A stretch of DNA of 40,263 bases from an uncultured Eubacterium sp. (GCA_905236235.1 CAJOPA010000090.1:1-40263), one strand, 5' to 3'. Positions 30,802 through 39,922 are shown, counted from the first letter of the stretch. Notes: a model not told the origin generated them from the letters alone. Made by a program: numbers and translations.

Positions 30802-33178
30802 CCTGCTCCTCCGTATCCTTTACCTTCTCGGCATCATAAAACATGATGCCGTCCTTGCCGGATCGTTTCACCTGATACATGGCCTCATCCGCCCGCTTCA
30901 ACAGTTCACTGAAGGTCACGGCGTCCTCCGGCGCATAGGAAACACCTACGGAGACCGTCACCACTCCTCTGTGCTTTTTCATCACATTGCTCTCGTAGAA
31001 ATTGCGTCGGATCAGTTCCGCCTTTTTCTCGATCAATGCACCGCTAAACCGTGCAGACATAAAGACAACAAATTCGTCTCCGCCCACGCGACTGACGATG
31101 TCATCCCGACGAAAAGCATTCTCTATGGCATTGGCAAAGGAAACCAGAACCTGGTCTCCCTCCGCATGCCCGAAGGTGTCATTGACGGACTTGAAATTGT
31201 CCAGATCGAACATGATAAGCGTTCCCGTGGGGTCCGCCCCCAGGATCCGTTCCGCCACTTCATGCAGGTAACGGGCATTATACAAACCTGTTAACGAATC
31301 CGTATCCGCTTTATTGGTCAGATTCTCCGTGATCTCATTGGTCAGGTGGAACAGAAGCTTTGCCTCGCTGTTCATGTAGTTTACGGCGTCGACCACGGTG
31401 CCGCCCTCATTCTGCACATAACCGTTTTGGAGCATGCCTACGAATACTTCCACAATATTCGGATCGAACTGCGTACCGGCATTTTTCCGAAACTCCGTGA
31501 TCATCTCCTCCGATGTCATGCGCGGACGTCCGAACTGATCCCTGTTCATGGCATCAAAAGCATCCGCAATAGCGATGATGCGGGCATACAGAGGAATCTC
31601 TTCCCCTTTTAATCCTACGGGATACCCCGTGCCGTCCCATCGTTCATGGTGGTAGCAAACGCCGTCATAAGCCTGCGGCAATGCCTGGATATCCTTAATG
31701 ATCTCCGCACCCATCTGGGCATGCTGCATCATCACACGGTATTCTTCTTCGTTAAGCTTGCCCGGCTTGTTTAAGATCTTATCCGGGATCGCGATCTTGC
31801 CGATATCATGCAAAAGCGCCACATAGTAGATCTGATGGATCTCCGCCTCGCGAAAGCCCATCTTGCGCGCAATATCCCGCACGCACTCCGCCACCTTCAA
31901 GGAATGGCCGGGGCGATAACGGTCCTTTTCGTCCACAGTATTGGCAATGGAGATCATGGTGCTCAATGTCATTTTCTCGATGGCATTGGTTTTTTCCTCT
32001 ACCTGCTTTTGCAGGTATTTCCACTCCAGGATCTGCTGCACCATGGCCGACACCATCAGGCAATACATACCCACAAGGATCCAGATCCCATCCAATCGGC
32101 CCTCCACCAGATTGATAAGAACGATATCGAGCAGCGAAAAGATCAAAAGCCCGATAAATCCCACCAAAACAGCGATATAATTGCGCATGCGGTTCATATA
32201 GATATCCGCCAGCACGGTAACGCCGCCTGCCACAATGCAACCGCAAAGGATCCCCGTATAGATCACCAGATGATCGTAAAATCCGATGCCGAAACCAAAA
32301 TGCAACGCGCTAAAGATAATGCAGGAGAAAACAGCGATCAACTGGATCGCCTGATGATAGAGATGGTATCTGTGACGCTGCATCCGGTCCAGATACATGG
32401 AAAACGGAACCGGGATCAGGATCGCCTCGATGAAGGATACCACGCCGTCGATATAGCGCACGCGGAAAACCAACTGGAACATATCATTATCCAGGATCAT
32501 CCAGAAGGCCACCATCAATACGCCCAGCGATGCCAGGAAAATATTGGCAAAATGCCCCTTGAGCATGCCATAGAAAAAGCCAAACGTCGAAGCAATGAAC
32601 GATACCACAAAAAGCAGGATGGCCGCCACGAAATATACCATTTTGCCGGAAGTCAGATACATAAAGAGCCCCGTCAGATTGCCCAGGTACATGCTCTCGG
32701 CATAGATATGGTCGCTCCATGCCGAGCGGACAATCTCCACCGTCTTGCCGGCATCCTCCTCACTGACGGAGATAAAGTGGTAAACACTCTTCTCCACGCC
32801 TCCGGGGATCTGCACGTCTTCCTCGATAAAAGAATACCGCTCTTCTCCGTCCACATACACAGCAAGATCATGCCCCGTAAAAATGCTGATCCACATGTCA
32901 TTGGCCAGATCCTTCGGAAGTTGAAAAACGATGCGCAACTCATTGCCTTCCTCCGTCACGATATCCGAGGGAAGTACCAGAGGGATAAGTTCGCTCCCGT
33001 CCACACTGTACGAAACGTTCTTGATCTGGTAGCACTCTCCCTTTAAGGACGTTTCCTCATCAAAAACGGAGCAATACCAGATCATAAAAACGACGCTGCC
33101 CAAAAGAGCAACGGCAAACAAAAATCCGGTCAGATTTGCCAGAGAATCCCGTGCAATCGCACGACGTGACCTTTCCAT
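30782..33178 (-). CDS. Membrane HD-GYP plus GGDEF cyclic-di-GMP signalling protein
   Basis: This 798-residue protein has a first membrane helix (about 18-36), an extracytoplasmic beta-rich sensor (about 40-165) and about seven further helices (about 175-390) in a 7TMR-DISM-like layout. An HD-GYP phosphodiesterase domain follows (HDIGK 457-461, HHERWDGTGYP 510-520), then a GGDEF diguanylate cyclase domain (GGDEF 699-703) with the product-inhibition motif RRDD at 690-693. All catalytic signatures are intact, so it may both make and break cyclic di-GMP. HD-GYP before GGDEF is the reverse of the common order. A promoter inside the upstream MATE gene's end drives it. Confidence 0.93.
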   Translation of the reverse strand: MERSRRAIARDSLANLTGFLFAVALLGSVVFMIWYCSVFDEETSLKGECYQIKNVSYSVDGSELIPLVLPSDIVTEEGNELRIVFQLPKDLANDMWISIFTGHDLAVYVDGEERYSFIEEDVQIPGGVEKSVYHFISVSEEDAGKTVEIVRSAWSDHIYAESMYLGNLTGLFMYLTSGKMVYFVAAILLFVVSFIASTFGFFYGMLKGHFANIFLASLGVLMVAFWMILDNDMFQLVFRVRYIDGVVSFIEAILIPVPFSMYLDRMQRHRYHLYHQAIQLIAVFSCIIFSALHFGFGIGFYDHLVIYTGILCGCIVAGGVTVLADIYMNRMRNYIAVLVGFIGLLIFSLLDIVLINLVEGRLDGIWILVGMYCLMVSAMVQQILEWKYLQKQVEEKTNAIEKMTLSTMISIANTVDEKDRYRPGHSLKVAECVRDIARKMGFREAEIHQIYYVALLHDIGKIAIPDKILNKPGKLNEEEYRVMMQHAQMGAEIIKDIQALPQAYDGVCYHHERWDGTGYPVGLKGEEIPLYARIIAIADAFDAMNRDQFGRPRMTSEEMITEFRKNAGTQFDPNIVEVFVGMLQNGYVQNEGGTVVDAVNYMNSEAKLLFHLTNEITENLTNKADTDSLTGLYNARYLHEVAERILGADPTGTLIMFDLDNFKSVNDTFGHAEGDQVLVSFANAIENAFRRDDIVSRVGGDEFVVFMSARFSGALIEKKAELIRRNFYESNVMKKHRGVVTVSVGVSYAPEDAVTFSELLKRADEAMYQVKRSGKDGIMFYDAEKVKDTEEQDGDSDH

Positions 33179-33228
33179 ACGTCGCGTACCTTTCTTTTCC
33201 TTATCTCCAACACACAGATAGTCATATG

Positions 33229-33258
33229 ATTATACTATATTTTCCTTTGTCTGTTCAA
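33229..33258 (-). promoter_or_regulatory. Promoter of the HD-GYP/GGDEF gene
   Basis: On the minus strand TTGAAC (33253-33258), 18 bases, then TATAAT (33229-33234), lying over the last codons of the MATE gene. Confidence 0.7.
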
Positions 33259-34597
33259 GACGTCTGCGCAAAATAAGATAAGCAATCACAAGGCCGAGAC
33301 CGGTCACCGCCCAGCTTAACGGATAGCAGATCATCAGCGTCCCAAAGGAAGGCGCCATACGAAAGATCGTATAGACCCAGGTGATCCTCACGCTGCAAAC
33401 ACCGAGGAAGGTGATCACCGCAGGCACGGTGGATTGCTCATAGCCCTGCATGGTACCGGAAAAGACCTCGATCACCGCAGCGATACCTTCCGCAAAAAGA
33501 ATATATTTCAGACGGACCATACCGCAGGAGATAATGGCCGGCTCCGTATTAAAAAGCGATAAAAGCGACGGACCCACGCTGTAGATAACCACTGCGAGCA
33601 CCATGCCCACGCAGACATCCATAAGAAGCGCCCGCGCCGTGATCTTGCGACAGCGTGCTACATTCCCGGCGCCGTAGTTCTGCCCCACAAAAGTAGCGCA
33701 GGCCTGTCCGAACGAATTGATGAGATAATATACAAAGATCTCGATATTAAACGCCGCGGAAGCACCTGCGATCACATCCGAGCCCAGGCTGTTGACGGCA
33801 CTCTGTACCAGGATATTGGAGATCGCAAACACCGTGGACTGTAACCCCACAGGCATGCCCACGTGCAGGATCCTTTTTAAAAGCCCCCAATCCATGCGAA
33901 GCTTTTTTAGAGAGATCCGGATGGCATCCTCTCTGCGCGCCAGTTTATAAAGCAGGATCATGGAGCTGATCGCATTGGAGATCACCGTGGCCCATGCAAC
34001 GCCGTCCACGGAACGCTTGCAAACCACCACAAAGATCACGTTTAGGATCACGTTGATCACGCCGGCGATCGTAAGACAGGCAAGCGGTGTCCTTGTATCA
34101 CCCCGACTCCTGAAAATGGCGGATTCAAAATTGTAAAGAAAGATCACGGGCATCCCGAGAAAATAGATACGCAGATACAGCACCGCCATGGGAAGAACAT
34201 CCTCGGGGACCGACAAAAGCATCAGGATCTTCGGCGCGAGCCATTCGCCCAAAAGCAGCAAAAAAAGACCTGACAGCAGTGAGAACAGGATACCCGTATG
34301 CGCCGCACGGCTGACCGCTTTTTCGTTTTTCATGCCGGTCAATCGGGAGATCACCACGTTTACACCCAAGGATACCCCCAGAAAAAGACTGACAAGAAGG
34401 CTGATCACCGGGGTATTGCAGCCGACCGCCGCCATGGCCGCGGAGCCCACAAAGCGCCCCACGATCGCCACGTCCGCAGCATTAAAAAGCTGGCTCAAAA
34501 TCCCGGTTACCGCCAAAGGGAGGGCAAACATCAGGAGTTTGTCCATGATGCTGCCCTCCAAAATGGATGCATTATTTCTTTGATGCATTTTCAGCAT
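33230..34597 (-). CDS. MATE family multidrug/metabolite exporter
   Basis: This 455-residue protein has about 12 membrane helices in two homologous halves, with the MATE-type openings LMFALPLAVTGILSQLFNAADVAIVGRFVG (first half) and VGMPVGLQSTVFAISNILVQSAVNSLG (second half). It would export cationic compounds using a Na+ or H+ gradient. It begins one base after the stop of the NhaC gene, with that gene's end supplying AAGGAAG as ribosome binding site, so the two form an operon. Substrate unknown. Confidence 0.92.
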   Translation of the reverse strand: MLKMHQRNNASILEGSIMDKLLMFALPLAVTGILSQLFNAADVAIVGRFVGSAAMAAVGCNTPVISLLVSLFLGVSLGVNVVISRLTGMKNEKAVSRAAHTGILFSLLSGLFLLLLGEWLAPKILMLLSVPEDVLPMAVLYLRIYFLGMPVIFLYNFESAIFRSRGDTRTPLACLTIAGVINVILNVIFVVVCKRSVDGVAWATVISNAISSMILLYKLARREDAIRISLKKLRMDWGLLKRILHVGMPVGLQSTVFAISNILVQSAVNSLGSDVIAGASAAFNIEIFVYYLINSFGQACATFVGQNYGAGNVARCRKITARALLMDVCVGMVLAVVIYSVGPSLLSLFNTEPAIISCGMVRLKYILFAEGIAAVIEVFSGTMQGYEQSTVPAVITFLGVCSVRITWVYTIFRMAPSFGTLMICYPLSWAVTGLGLVIAYLILRRRLEQTKENIV

Positions 34598-34598
34598 A

Positions 34599-36125
34599 TT
34601 AAGCTTCCTTTTTGTTTGCGATCATACGGATCACAAAAAGCGTTACCACCGTAAGCGCAATACCGATGAGCAGGCTGATCACCCAGTTCTGGATGAATCC
34701 CGCAAAGATATAGGTCACAAAGCTGATCGCCGCAACGGTCACTGCATAGGGGATCTGCGTGGAGACGTGATTTAAATGATCACACTGCGCTCCCGCGGAA
34801 GCCATGATGGTGGTGTCGGAAATGGGGGAGCAATGATCGCCGCATACCGCACCGGCCAGGCAGGCAGAGATACCGATGATAAACAGCTCGCTGTCCGTTG
34901 CAAAGATGGCCGTAACGATCGGGATCAAAATACCGAAGGTTCCCCAGCTGGTACCCGTAGAGAATGCCAGGAAGCATGCTACCACGAAGATGACCGCGGG
35001 AAGCATCGCATACAGGCTTGCCGCACTTCCTTCCATCACGTCATGTACGAATTCCGCAGCGCCAAGATTGCTGGTCATGGTCTTTAAGGAAACCGCCAAC
35101 GTCAGGATGGTCATCGCCGGTACCATGGAAACAAATCCCTTGGTGATGGAGCTCATAGCATCCTTAAAGGTTACGATCCTGCGCAATACCATATAGAGAA
35201 TGGTGATCACGAGTGCGATGATACCGCCCCACGGAAGACCGATGAAGGCGTCCGTATTACCGAAGGCACCGATGAAATCGCCCGCGCAGTCTTCGCCGCC
35301 CCAGGCATCCACGCCAAAGAAACCGCCGACATAAATCAGACCGAAGATACAGGTCACGATCAAAAGCAAAATGGGGAATACCAGGTCGATGACCTTACCC
35401 TTGGGATTGGATGCATCTTCCTTTACCATGCTCTCCTGGATATACAGGTTCCCGTTTTCGATCGCATCCTTCTCATATTTACGCATCGGACCGTAATCAA
35501 ACTTCATCAAAAGGATCACGATAATAAATGCGATCGTTAACAAAGAATAAAAGTTATAAGGGATCGCCTGAATAAACAGCTGGGTACCGTTGATCCCGGT
35601 ATCCATATCCGAAGCAATACCCGCAACTGCCGCCGCCCAGGAAGAAACCGGTGCGATCATGCAGATGGGCGCTGCCGTGGCATCAATGATATAGGCCAGC
35701 TTTACACGGGACACCTTATGCGTATCCGTGACAGGCTTCATAACACTGCCCACCGTCAGGCAATTGAAATAATCATCGATAAAGATCAGGACACCAAGCA
35801 GAACGGATGCAAACATGGCACCGCCTCTGGTCTTGATATGACTCGAAGCCCAGGTACCGAAAGCAGCCGCGCCGCCGGACATGTTGACCAGGGCAACCAA
35901 TGCGCCGAGGACCACAAAGAATACAAACAGTCCCGCATTATCCGCAACTGCGGTCACCAGACCGTCATTTAAAACCGTATCGATCGTGGCTACCGGTGCA
36001 AATCCGTTGATAAAAAGGGATCCCAACAAAATACCGACAAACAGAGAGGAGAATACCTCCTTGGTGATGAGGGCCAACACGATGGCAACCAATGGCGGCA
36101 CCAGGGCCCAAAACGTTCCGTACAT
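34599..36125 (-). CDS. nhaC: NhaC family Na+/H+ antiporter-type transporter
   Basis: This 508-residue protein has about 11-12 membrane helices and NhaC-family motifs: FIDDYFNCLTVGSVMKP (near 114), ATAAPICMIAPVSSWAA (near 148), FSTGTSWGTFGILIP (near 389) and GAVCGDHCSPISDTTIMAS (near 427). NhaC members exchange Na+ for H+, but some move malate/lactate or amino acids. AGGAGG precedes the ATG by nine bases. It is the first gene of an operon with the MATE exporter. Family certain, substrate not. Confidence 0.9.
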   Translation of the reverse strand: MYGTFWALVPPLVAIVLALITKEVFSSLFVGILLGSLFINGFAPVATIDTVLNDGLVTAVADNAGLFVFFVVLGALVALVNMSGGAAAFGTWASSHIKTRGGAMFASVLLGVLIFIDDYFNCLTVGSVMKPVTDTHKVSRVKLAYIIDATAAPICMIAPVSSWAAAVAGIASDMDTGINGTQLFIQAIPYNFYSLLTIAFIIVILLMKFDYGPMRKYEKDAIENGNLYIQESMVKEDASNPKGKVIDLVFPILLLIVTCIFGLIYVGGFFGVDAWGGEDCAGDFIGAFGNTDAFIGLPWGGIIALVITILYMVLRRIVTFKDAMSSITKGFVSMVPAMTILTLAVSLKTMTSNLGAAEFVHDVMEGSAASLYAMLPAVIFVVACFLAFSTGTSWGTFGILIPIVTAIFATDSELFIIGISACLAGAVCGDHCSPISDTTIMASAGAQCDHLNHVSTQIPYAVTVAAISFVTYIFAGFIQNWVISLLIGIALTVVTLFVIRMIANKKEA

Positions 36126-36173
36126 CTAAAACTACCTCCTGTGTTTTTTCTTCATTTTTCCTAAACTTGTTTC

Positions 36174-36201
36174 ATTATATACATTCATGAGGAATTTTAA
36201 A
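36174..36201 (-). promoter_or_regulatory. Promoter of the nhaC-MATE operon
   Basis: On the minus strand TTTAAA (36196-36201), 16 bases, then TATAAT (36174-36179), about 50 bases before the nhaC ATG. Confidence 0.6.
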
Positions 36202-36223
36202 AGACTTTTTCACGCTAATGCAC

Positions 36224-36263
36224 AAAAAAATTGCACGGGAGAAAAAACATTCTCTCCGTGCAA
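36224..36263 (-). terminator. Strong intrinsic terminator of the degV gene
   Basis: TTGCACGG (36231-36238) pairs with CCGTGCAA (36256-36263), extended by a G-T pair, and is followed on the minus strand by seven T (36224-36230). It lies 15 bases past the degV stop. Confidence 0.88.
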
Positions 36264-36278
36264 TCTCCGAATTCTCCT

Positions 36279-37115
36279 TTACATGGTCACGATGATCCCG
36301 CCGTCACTGGCGTACAGACTGCTGACGCCGCGCATATCCATGATGATATATTCGCAGGTCTTATACTTCTCCCTGAGCATGTCACGCACCTTTTCCGCAC
36401 GCTTGAGCGCATTGCAATGGGTGATGATGATCCGCTTGTTTTCCAGCTCACCCACCTCGGCAACAATGGTCTCCACCATCTTGGCAAGCGTCTTTTTCAT
36501 GCCGATCGCCTGGCCTTTTTGAATGATGCTGCCCTTTAAACCGGCAAGGATGGGCTTGACGTTTAACGTCGTGGCAACCATGGCCTTGATCCCGCGGATC
36601 CTGCCGTTTTTGATCATTGCATCAAGGTTGTCCAACACAAAATAGGTGTGGATCTTGTTGCGGAAAACGGAGATCTTTTCCGTGATCTGCGCAAAAGTCA
36701 TCCCGGCCGCCTCGTACTCCATGAGTTTTAACATGATCTGGCTCTCACCGCCGCTGGCCGTCTCGGAATCCACAACGTAAATATCCTTCTCCCCGTAGGT
36801 TTCCTTGTACATCTCGGCACCTAAGACCGCTGCATTATAACTTCCGGAAAGCTTGGAAGAAAGGGTTACAACGTACACACGGTCAGCCTCCGTGCGATAT
36901 GCCTCCATATATGCCGCCGGAGACGGACATGCCGAATGCGGACATTCCGGGCTCTCCGCCACGCGTCTTAAAAAATCCGCCTGATCAAAACTCTCGTCAT
37001 CCACGATCTCGCAGTCTCCCACCATTAGCGACAGGGGGACAACCTCAAAACGCCCGTCATCCTTCAGGTCTGCGGGGATTTCACAGCAACTGTCCACTAC
37101 GATCTTGTAATCCAT
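36279..37115 (-). CDS. DegV family fatty-acid-binding protein
   Basis: This 278-residue protein starts at 37115 after AGGAGG and begins MDYKIVVDSCCEIPADL, the DegV opening. It continues with SACPSPAAYMEAY and the fatty-acid-site segment TLSSKLSGSYNAA (near 86), then the C-terminal helical domain ending SDGGIIVTM. DegV/FakB proteins bind a fatty acid and present it to the kinase FakA. No fakA is in the window. The open frame extends 16 codons upstream but those include the ribosome binding site. A perfect 19-base palindrome in the leader suggests repression. Confidence 0.92.
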   Translation of the reverse strand: MDYKIVVDSCCEIPADLKDDGRFEVVPLSLMVGDCEIVDDESFDQADFLRRVAESPECPHSACPSPAAYMEAYRTEADRVYVVTLSSKLSGSYNAAVLGAEMYKETYGEKDIYVVDSETASGGESQIMLKLMEYEAAGMTFAQITEKISVFRNKIHTYFVLDNLDAMIKNGRIRGIKAMVATTLNVKPILAGLKGSIIQKGQAIGMKKTLAKMVETIVAEVGELENKRIIITHCNALKRAEKVRDMLREKYKTCEYIIMDMRGVSSLYASDGGIIVTM

Positions 37116-37163
37116 TTTCCTTTCCTCCTGCTTTAAAAGAAAGTAGTTTTTATTAATTTTCAA

Positions 37164-37182
37164 TGTAGTTTTAAAAACTACA
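37164..37182. promoter_or_regulatory. 19-base palindromic operator in the degV leader
   Basis: TGTAGTTTT, one base, AAAACTACA is a perfect inverted repeat about 20 bases downstream of the -10 box. Similar TAGTTTT half-sites lie on both sides (near 37143 and 37188). It resembles a MarR-type operator such as that of FabT, a lipid-responsive regulator. Confidence 0.55.
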
Positions 37183-37199
37183 TATATTAGTTTTGAATA

Positions 37200-37228
37200 A
37201 TAGTATCATTTTTCCCCCGATTTGTAAA
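37200..37228 (-). promoter_or_regulatory. Promoter of degV
   Basis: On the minus strand TTTACA (37223-37228), 17 bases, then TACTAT (37200-37205). Confidence 0.6.
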
Positions 37229-37299
37229 CGGCTTTTTTGTGAAAAAAACATGAAATAAAAAAAAACCACTCGGGTCAGGACAGTTGCACCGCGATGTTT

Positions 37300-37474
37300 G
37301 CCCGTAAGCAAACCTTTTGCGGATGCGTTGGGGTTCTTCAAAGAAGAGGCACGTTTCCCATCATACGGTTAAGGACTGTCTGAGCGAAGCGAGTTTCGCA
37401 GACCGTATGAATTCGAAGGAAACGTGCCTCCTTTGTTAGAAGCCCGGCATCCGACAACCGGGTTTGCAACGGGC
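37300..37474. repeat. 175-base hairpin element, possible MITE or structured RNA
   Basis: The element folds on itself from end to end. GCCCGT at 37300 pairs with ACGGGC ending at 37474, GCAAACC with GGTTTGC, CGGATGC (37320-37326) with GCATCCG (37447-37453), GAGGCACGTTTCC (37346-37358) with GGAAACGTGCCTC (37418-37430) and CATACGGT with ACCGTATG. A terminal stem-loop (GTCT...AGAC with GCGAA/TTCGC inside) caps it. No ORF lies within. Together with the degV promoter it fills most of the 370-base gap between degV and the metal-transport locus; the remaining 37229-37299 holds only A/T-rich sequence, including a run of nine A that would be a U-tract for minus-strand transcription. Confidence 0.85.
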
Positions 37475-37487
37475 GGACTTTTTTCAC

Positions 37488-37568
37488 TTATTTTCTTTTG
37501 TAGCCGGTAATCATCGTGATAAAAAAGCAAACAACCGTAGCCCAAGCAAAAAATTTATGTGCTTTCAT
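37488..37568 (-). CDS. 26-residue membrane microprotein downstream of the P-type ATPase
   Basis: This tiny ORF begins MKAHKFFAWATVVCF and ends ITGYKRK: one short hydrophobic helix with positive charges on both ends. Evidence for translation is a full AAAGGAGG ribosome binding site nine bases before the ATG, placed inside the last codons of the P-type ATPase gene, and a 14-base overlap with that gene in another frame. It is probably a small subunit or regulator of the ATPase, like other single-helix partners of P-type pumps (for example KdpF of the Kdp pump). I do not recognise a named family. Confidence 0.65.
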   Translation of the reverse strand: MKAHKFFAWATVVCFFITMITGYKRK

Positions 37569-39654
37569 ATACGTCATCCTCCTTTATGAGTCGCGTCATA
37601 CTCTGCAGACTGAGTACCACCGTGGATCCGTTATGCAACAGTGCAGAAGTCGCCGGCGGCAAAACCCCCATCGCCCCGAGTACGATCAAAAAGCCGTTAA
37701 ATGTCATGATGGTCCGGTAATTTTGCCGGATCCGTCGCATCAACAGATCGGAAAGGTGCTTTAAGTAAACAAGTTCGCGAAGATCCTCCGCAGAAATGGT
37801 GATATCCGCCACTTCCCTGGCAATGGCCGCGCCGGAGCCGATGGCGATACCAAGATCCGCAAGGCTTAAAGCCGGGGCATCATTGATGCCGTCTCCGATC
37901 ATAGCCACGATCCTGCCCGCTTCCTGCTCTTTGCGAATATAGACCGCCTTGTCTTCCGGCAGAACCTCCGCCAGAAACTCATCCACGCCTACCTGCGCCG
38001 CGATGGCCTGCGCAGTCTTGTAATTGTCTCCCGTGATCATCACGGTTTTACCGAAACCGGCCTCCTTTAATCCCCGGACCACGTCACGGGCTTCCGGACG
38101 CAACGGATCCGAGATGAGGATCACGGCGGAAAGAATGCCGCCAATGGCAAGGTAAAGCTGGGAATACGCCGGCGAAAGTGATGCAAACCGATCCTTATCC
38201 TCCTCGGCGATCGTCACGTTTTCATCTTCAAATACAAAATGGTAACTGCCGATGATCGCCCGATCTCCACCGATCCGCGTGACAATGCCATGCGCCACGA
38301 TGTAGTCTACCTCGCTGTGCATCTCCTCATGATCCAGGCCCTTTTCTCTTGCCGCACGTACCACCGCGTCCGCCATGGAATGCGGGAAATGTTCCTCCAG
38401 GCAGGCGGCGATCCGAAGCATCTCATCGGCGTCATTGCCATGAAACGGCACAACCTCCGCCACCGTGGGGCACGCTCTGGTCAATGTTCCCGTCTTATCA
38501 AAGACCACCGTGTCCGCCACGGAAAGACGCTCCATATACTTGCCGCCCTTGACCATGATCCGGTTTCTTCCGGCTTCACGCATGGCGGAAAGTACGGCCA
38601 ACGGCATGGTAAGCTTTAATGCGCAGGAGAAGTCCACCATCAATACGGATACCGCACGAGGCACATTCCTTGTCAAGAGATAAGTGAAAACAGAACCGCC
38701 CAGGCACCACGGCACCAGCCGATCGGCCAGATGTGCGGCGTGTTGCTCCGTTTCGGAATTCATCTTTTCGCTTTCCTCGATCATGTTTACGATACGGTCA
38801 TAGCGGTTGGAACCGGTCTTGTGCGTCACGCGGATCACGGCATTGCCTTCCTCCACCACGGTTCCGGCAAATACAAGATGACCGGCGCGTTTCTCCACAG
38901 GGACGGATTCTCCGGTAAGTGAAGCCTGGTTGACCATGGCCTCCCCTTCATGGATCTCTCCGTCCAGCGGGATCATACATCCGGCATTGACCACGATCAG
39001 ATCGCCTTCTTCGATATCCTGCACGGAAACAAGGACGTCTCCGTCCTGCGTCCGCTGCCATACCCGGTCTACCTGCAGACTCATGCTCCTCGCAAGGTCA
39101 TCCACGGATTTCTTGCGGGTCCACTCATCCAGATAATCCCCGAGCTTAAGCAAAAACATCACGGAACCCGCCGTCTCATAATCGCCGGTCAGAACGCTCA
39201 CACCGATCGCGATACCATCGAGCAGATCCACAGTGATCTCTCCGCGAAAAAGACAACCAAGAGCCTTTGCCACATAGGGCAGGGCCTTTACCGTATGGAT
39301 CACCCTGCGAAGCGGCGCGGGAAAATACAGGCGCTTGACATATCTGCCAAGGATATGAAAAAAGATCTTTTCCTTATAGATCCTGTTTAACTCCCGGCCG
39401 GTATGGCTTAAGACATCGATCTCCTCCGCTGCCTTTTGATAAGAAAAAGCGGCAAGTGCCCGGATGATCTCGTCCTCTTCCCCACGAAAATAAAGGATGA
39501 CGGCGCAGGTTCTCTCATGAACCGTCACGCGTTGCACCCCGGGGATCCGTCTTGCGTACTCATCCAGAAGATCCGCCTCTTCCACCGTCATCCGCGGCTG
39601 TGCTGCCTGAAGACGCAGCATCCCGGATGCTCTGTGTTTGATAAGAAACCTCAT
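37555..39654 (-). CDS. Heavy-metal P1B-type ATPase with an SCA transmembrane motif
   Basis: This 699-residue metal-transporting ATPase has the actuator loop TGES (247-250), phosphorylation site DKTGT (386-390), a P1B-type HP (425-426, in HFPHSM) and the hinge GDGINDAP (587-594). The metal-site helix reads DFSCALKLTMP: Ser-Cys-Ala (343-345) where most copper or zinc pumps have CPC. The N-terminal 75 residues resemble a degenerate HMA domain without CxxC. The metal is probably not copper; Mn, Fe or Zn are the main candidates. It sits four bases after a DUF6110 gene and overlaps a 26-residue gene, forming a three-gene locus under a palindromic double operator. Confidence 0.92.
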   Translation of the reverse strand: MRFLIKHRASGMLRLQAAQPRMTVEEADLLDEYARRIPGVQRVTVHERTCAVILYFRGEEDEIIRALAAFSYQKAAEEIDVLSHTGRELNRIYKEKIFFHILGRYVKRLYFPAPLRRVIHTVKALPYVAKALGCLFRGEITVDLLDGIAIGVSVLTGDYETAGSVMFLLKLGDYLDEWTRKKSVDDLARSMSLQVDRVWQRTQDGDVLVSVQDIEEGDLIVVNAGCMIPLDGEIHEGEAMVNQASLTGESVPVEKRAGHLVFAGTVVEEGNAVIRVTHKTGSNRYDRIVNMIEESEKMNSETEQHAAHLADRLVPWCLGGSVFTYLLTRNVPRAVSVLMVDFSCALKLTMPLAVLSAMREAGRNRIMVKGGKYMERLSVADTVVFDKTGTLTRACPTVAEVVPFHGNDADEMLRIAACLEEHFPHSMADAVVRAAREKGLDHEEMHSEVDYIVAHGIVTRIGGDRAIIGSYHFVFEDENVTIAEEDKDRFASLSPAYSQLYLAIGGILSAVILISDPLRPEARDVVRGLKEAGFGKTVMITGDNYKTAQAIAAQVGVDEFLAEVLPEDKAVYIRKEQEAGRIVAMIGDGINDAPALSLADLGIAIGSGAAIAREVADITISAEDLRELVYLKHLSDLLMRRIRQNYRTIMTFNGFLIVLGAMGVLPPATSALLHNGSTVVLSLQSMTRLIKEDDVYEST

Positions 39655-39658
39655 CCGC

Positions 39659-39922
39659 CTACTCCGTTACGGCATCTGCAATGACTTCTTCTTCCGACTC
39701 TTTGGCACGAGCCTCATTGATCTCCTTGGCATCTGCCAAAATATCCGAGCAATTGTCCTGGATGTTCTCCACCTGCTGCATCACACGGTCTTTGCAACGA
39801 AGCACGGCCGCCGTCGTATGGGTATACACCTTCTTGGCATCCTTGGAGCCGAGAATGGCAAAACCTGCGGACCCAAACAGCGTTCCTCCCAAAAACAATG
39901 CGATCTTTCCCTGTACACTCAT
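39659..39922 (-). CDS. DUF6110 small membrane protein, PacL-like partner of the P1B ATPase
   Basis: This 87-residue protein has one N-terminal glycine-zipper helix (FLGGTLFGSAGFAILGS, residues 10-26), then an amphipathic helix with two cysteines (LRCKDR and DNCSD) and an acidic tail. AAGGAGG precedes its start. It resembles DUF6110 proteins and has the same architecture as mycobacterial PacL (DUF1490), a single-helix glycine-zipper protein encoded beside CtpC-type P1B ATPases that assembles with the pump and helps metal export. A similar helper role is inferred from architecture and from its place directly upstream of the ATPase. Confidence 0.75.
   Translation of the reverse strand: MSVQGKIALFLGGTLFGSAGFAILGSKDAKKVYTHTTAAVLRCKDRVMQQVENIQDNCSDILADAKEINEARAKESEEEVIADAVTE

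Noticed and set aside
31808-33046. A 412-codon plus-strand frame opposite the HD-GYP/GGDEF gene
   Set aside because: It is antisense to a gene with intact catalytic motifs and shows no protein-like pattern.
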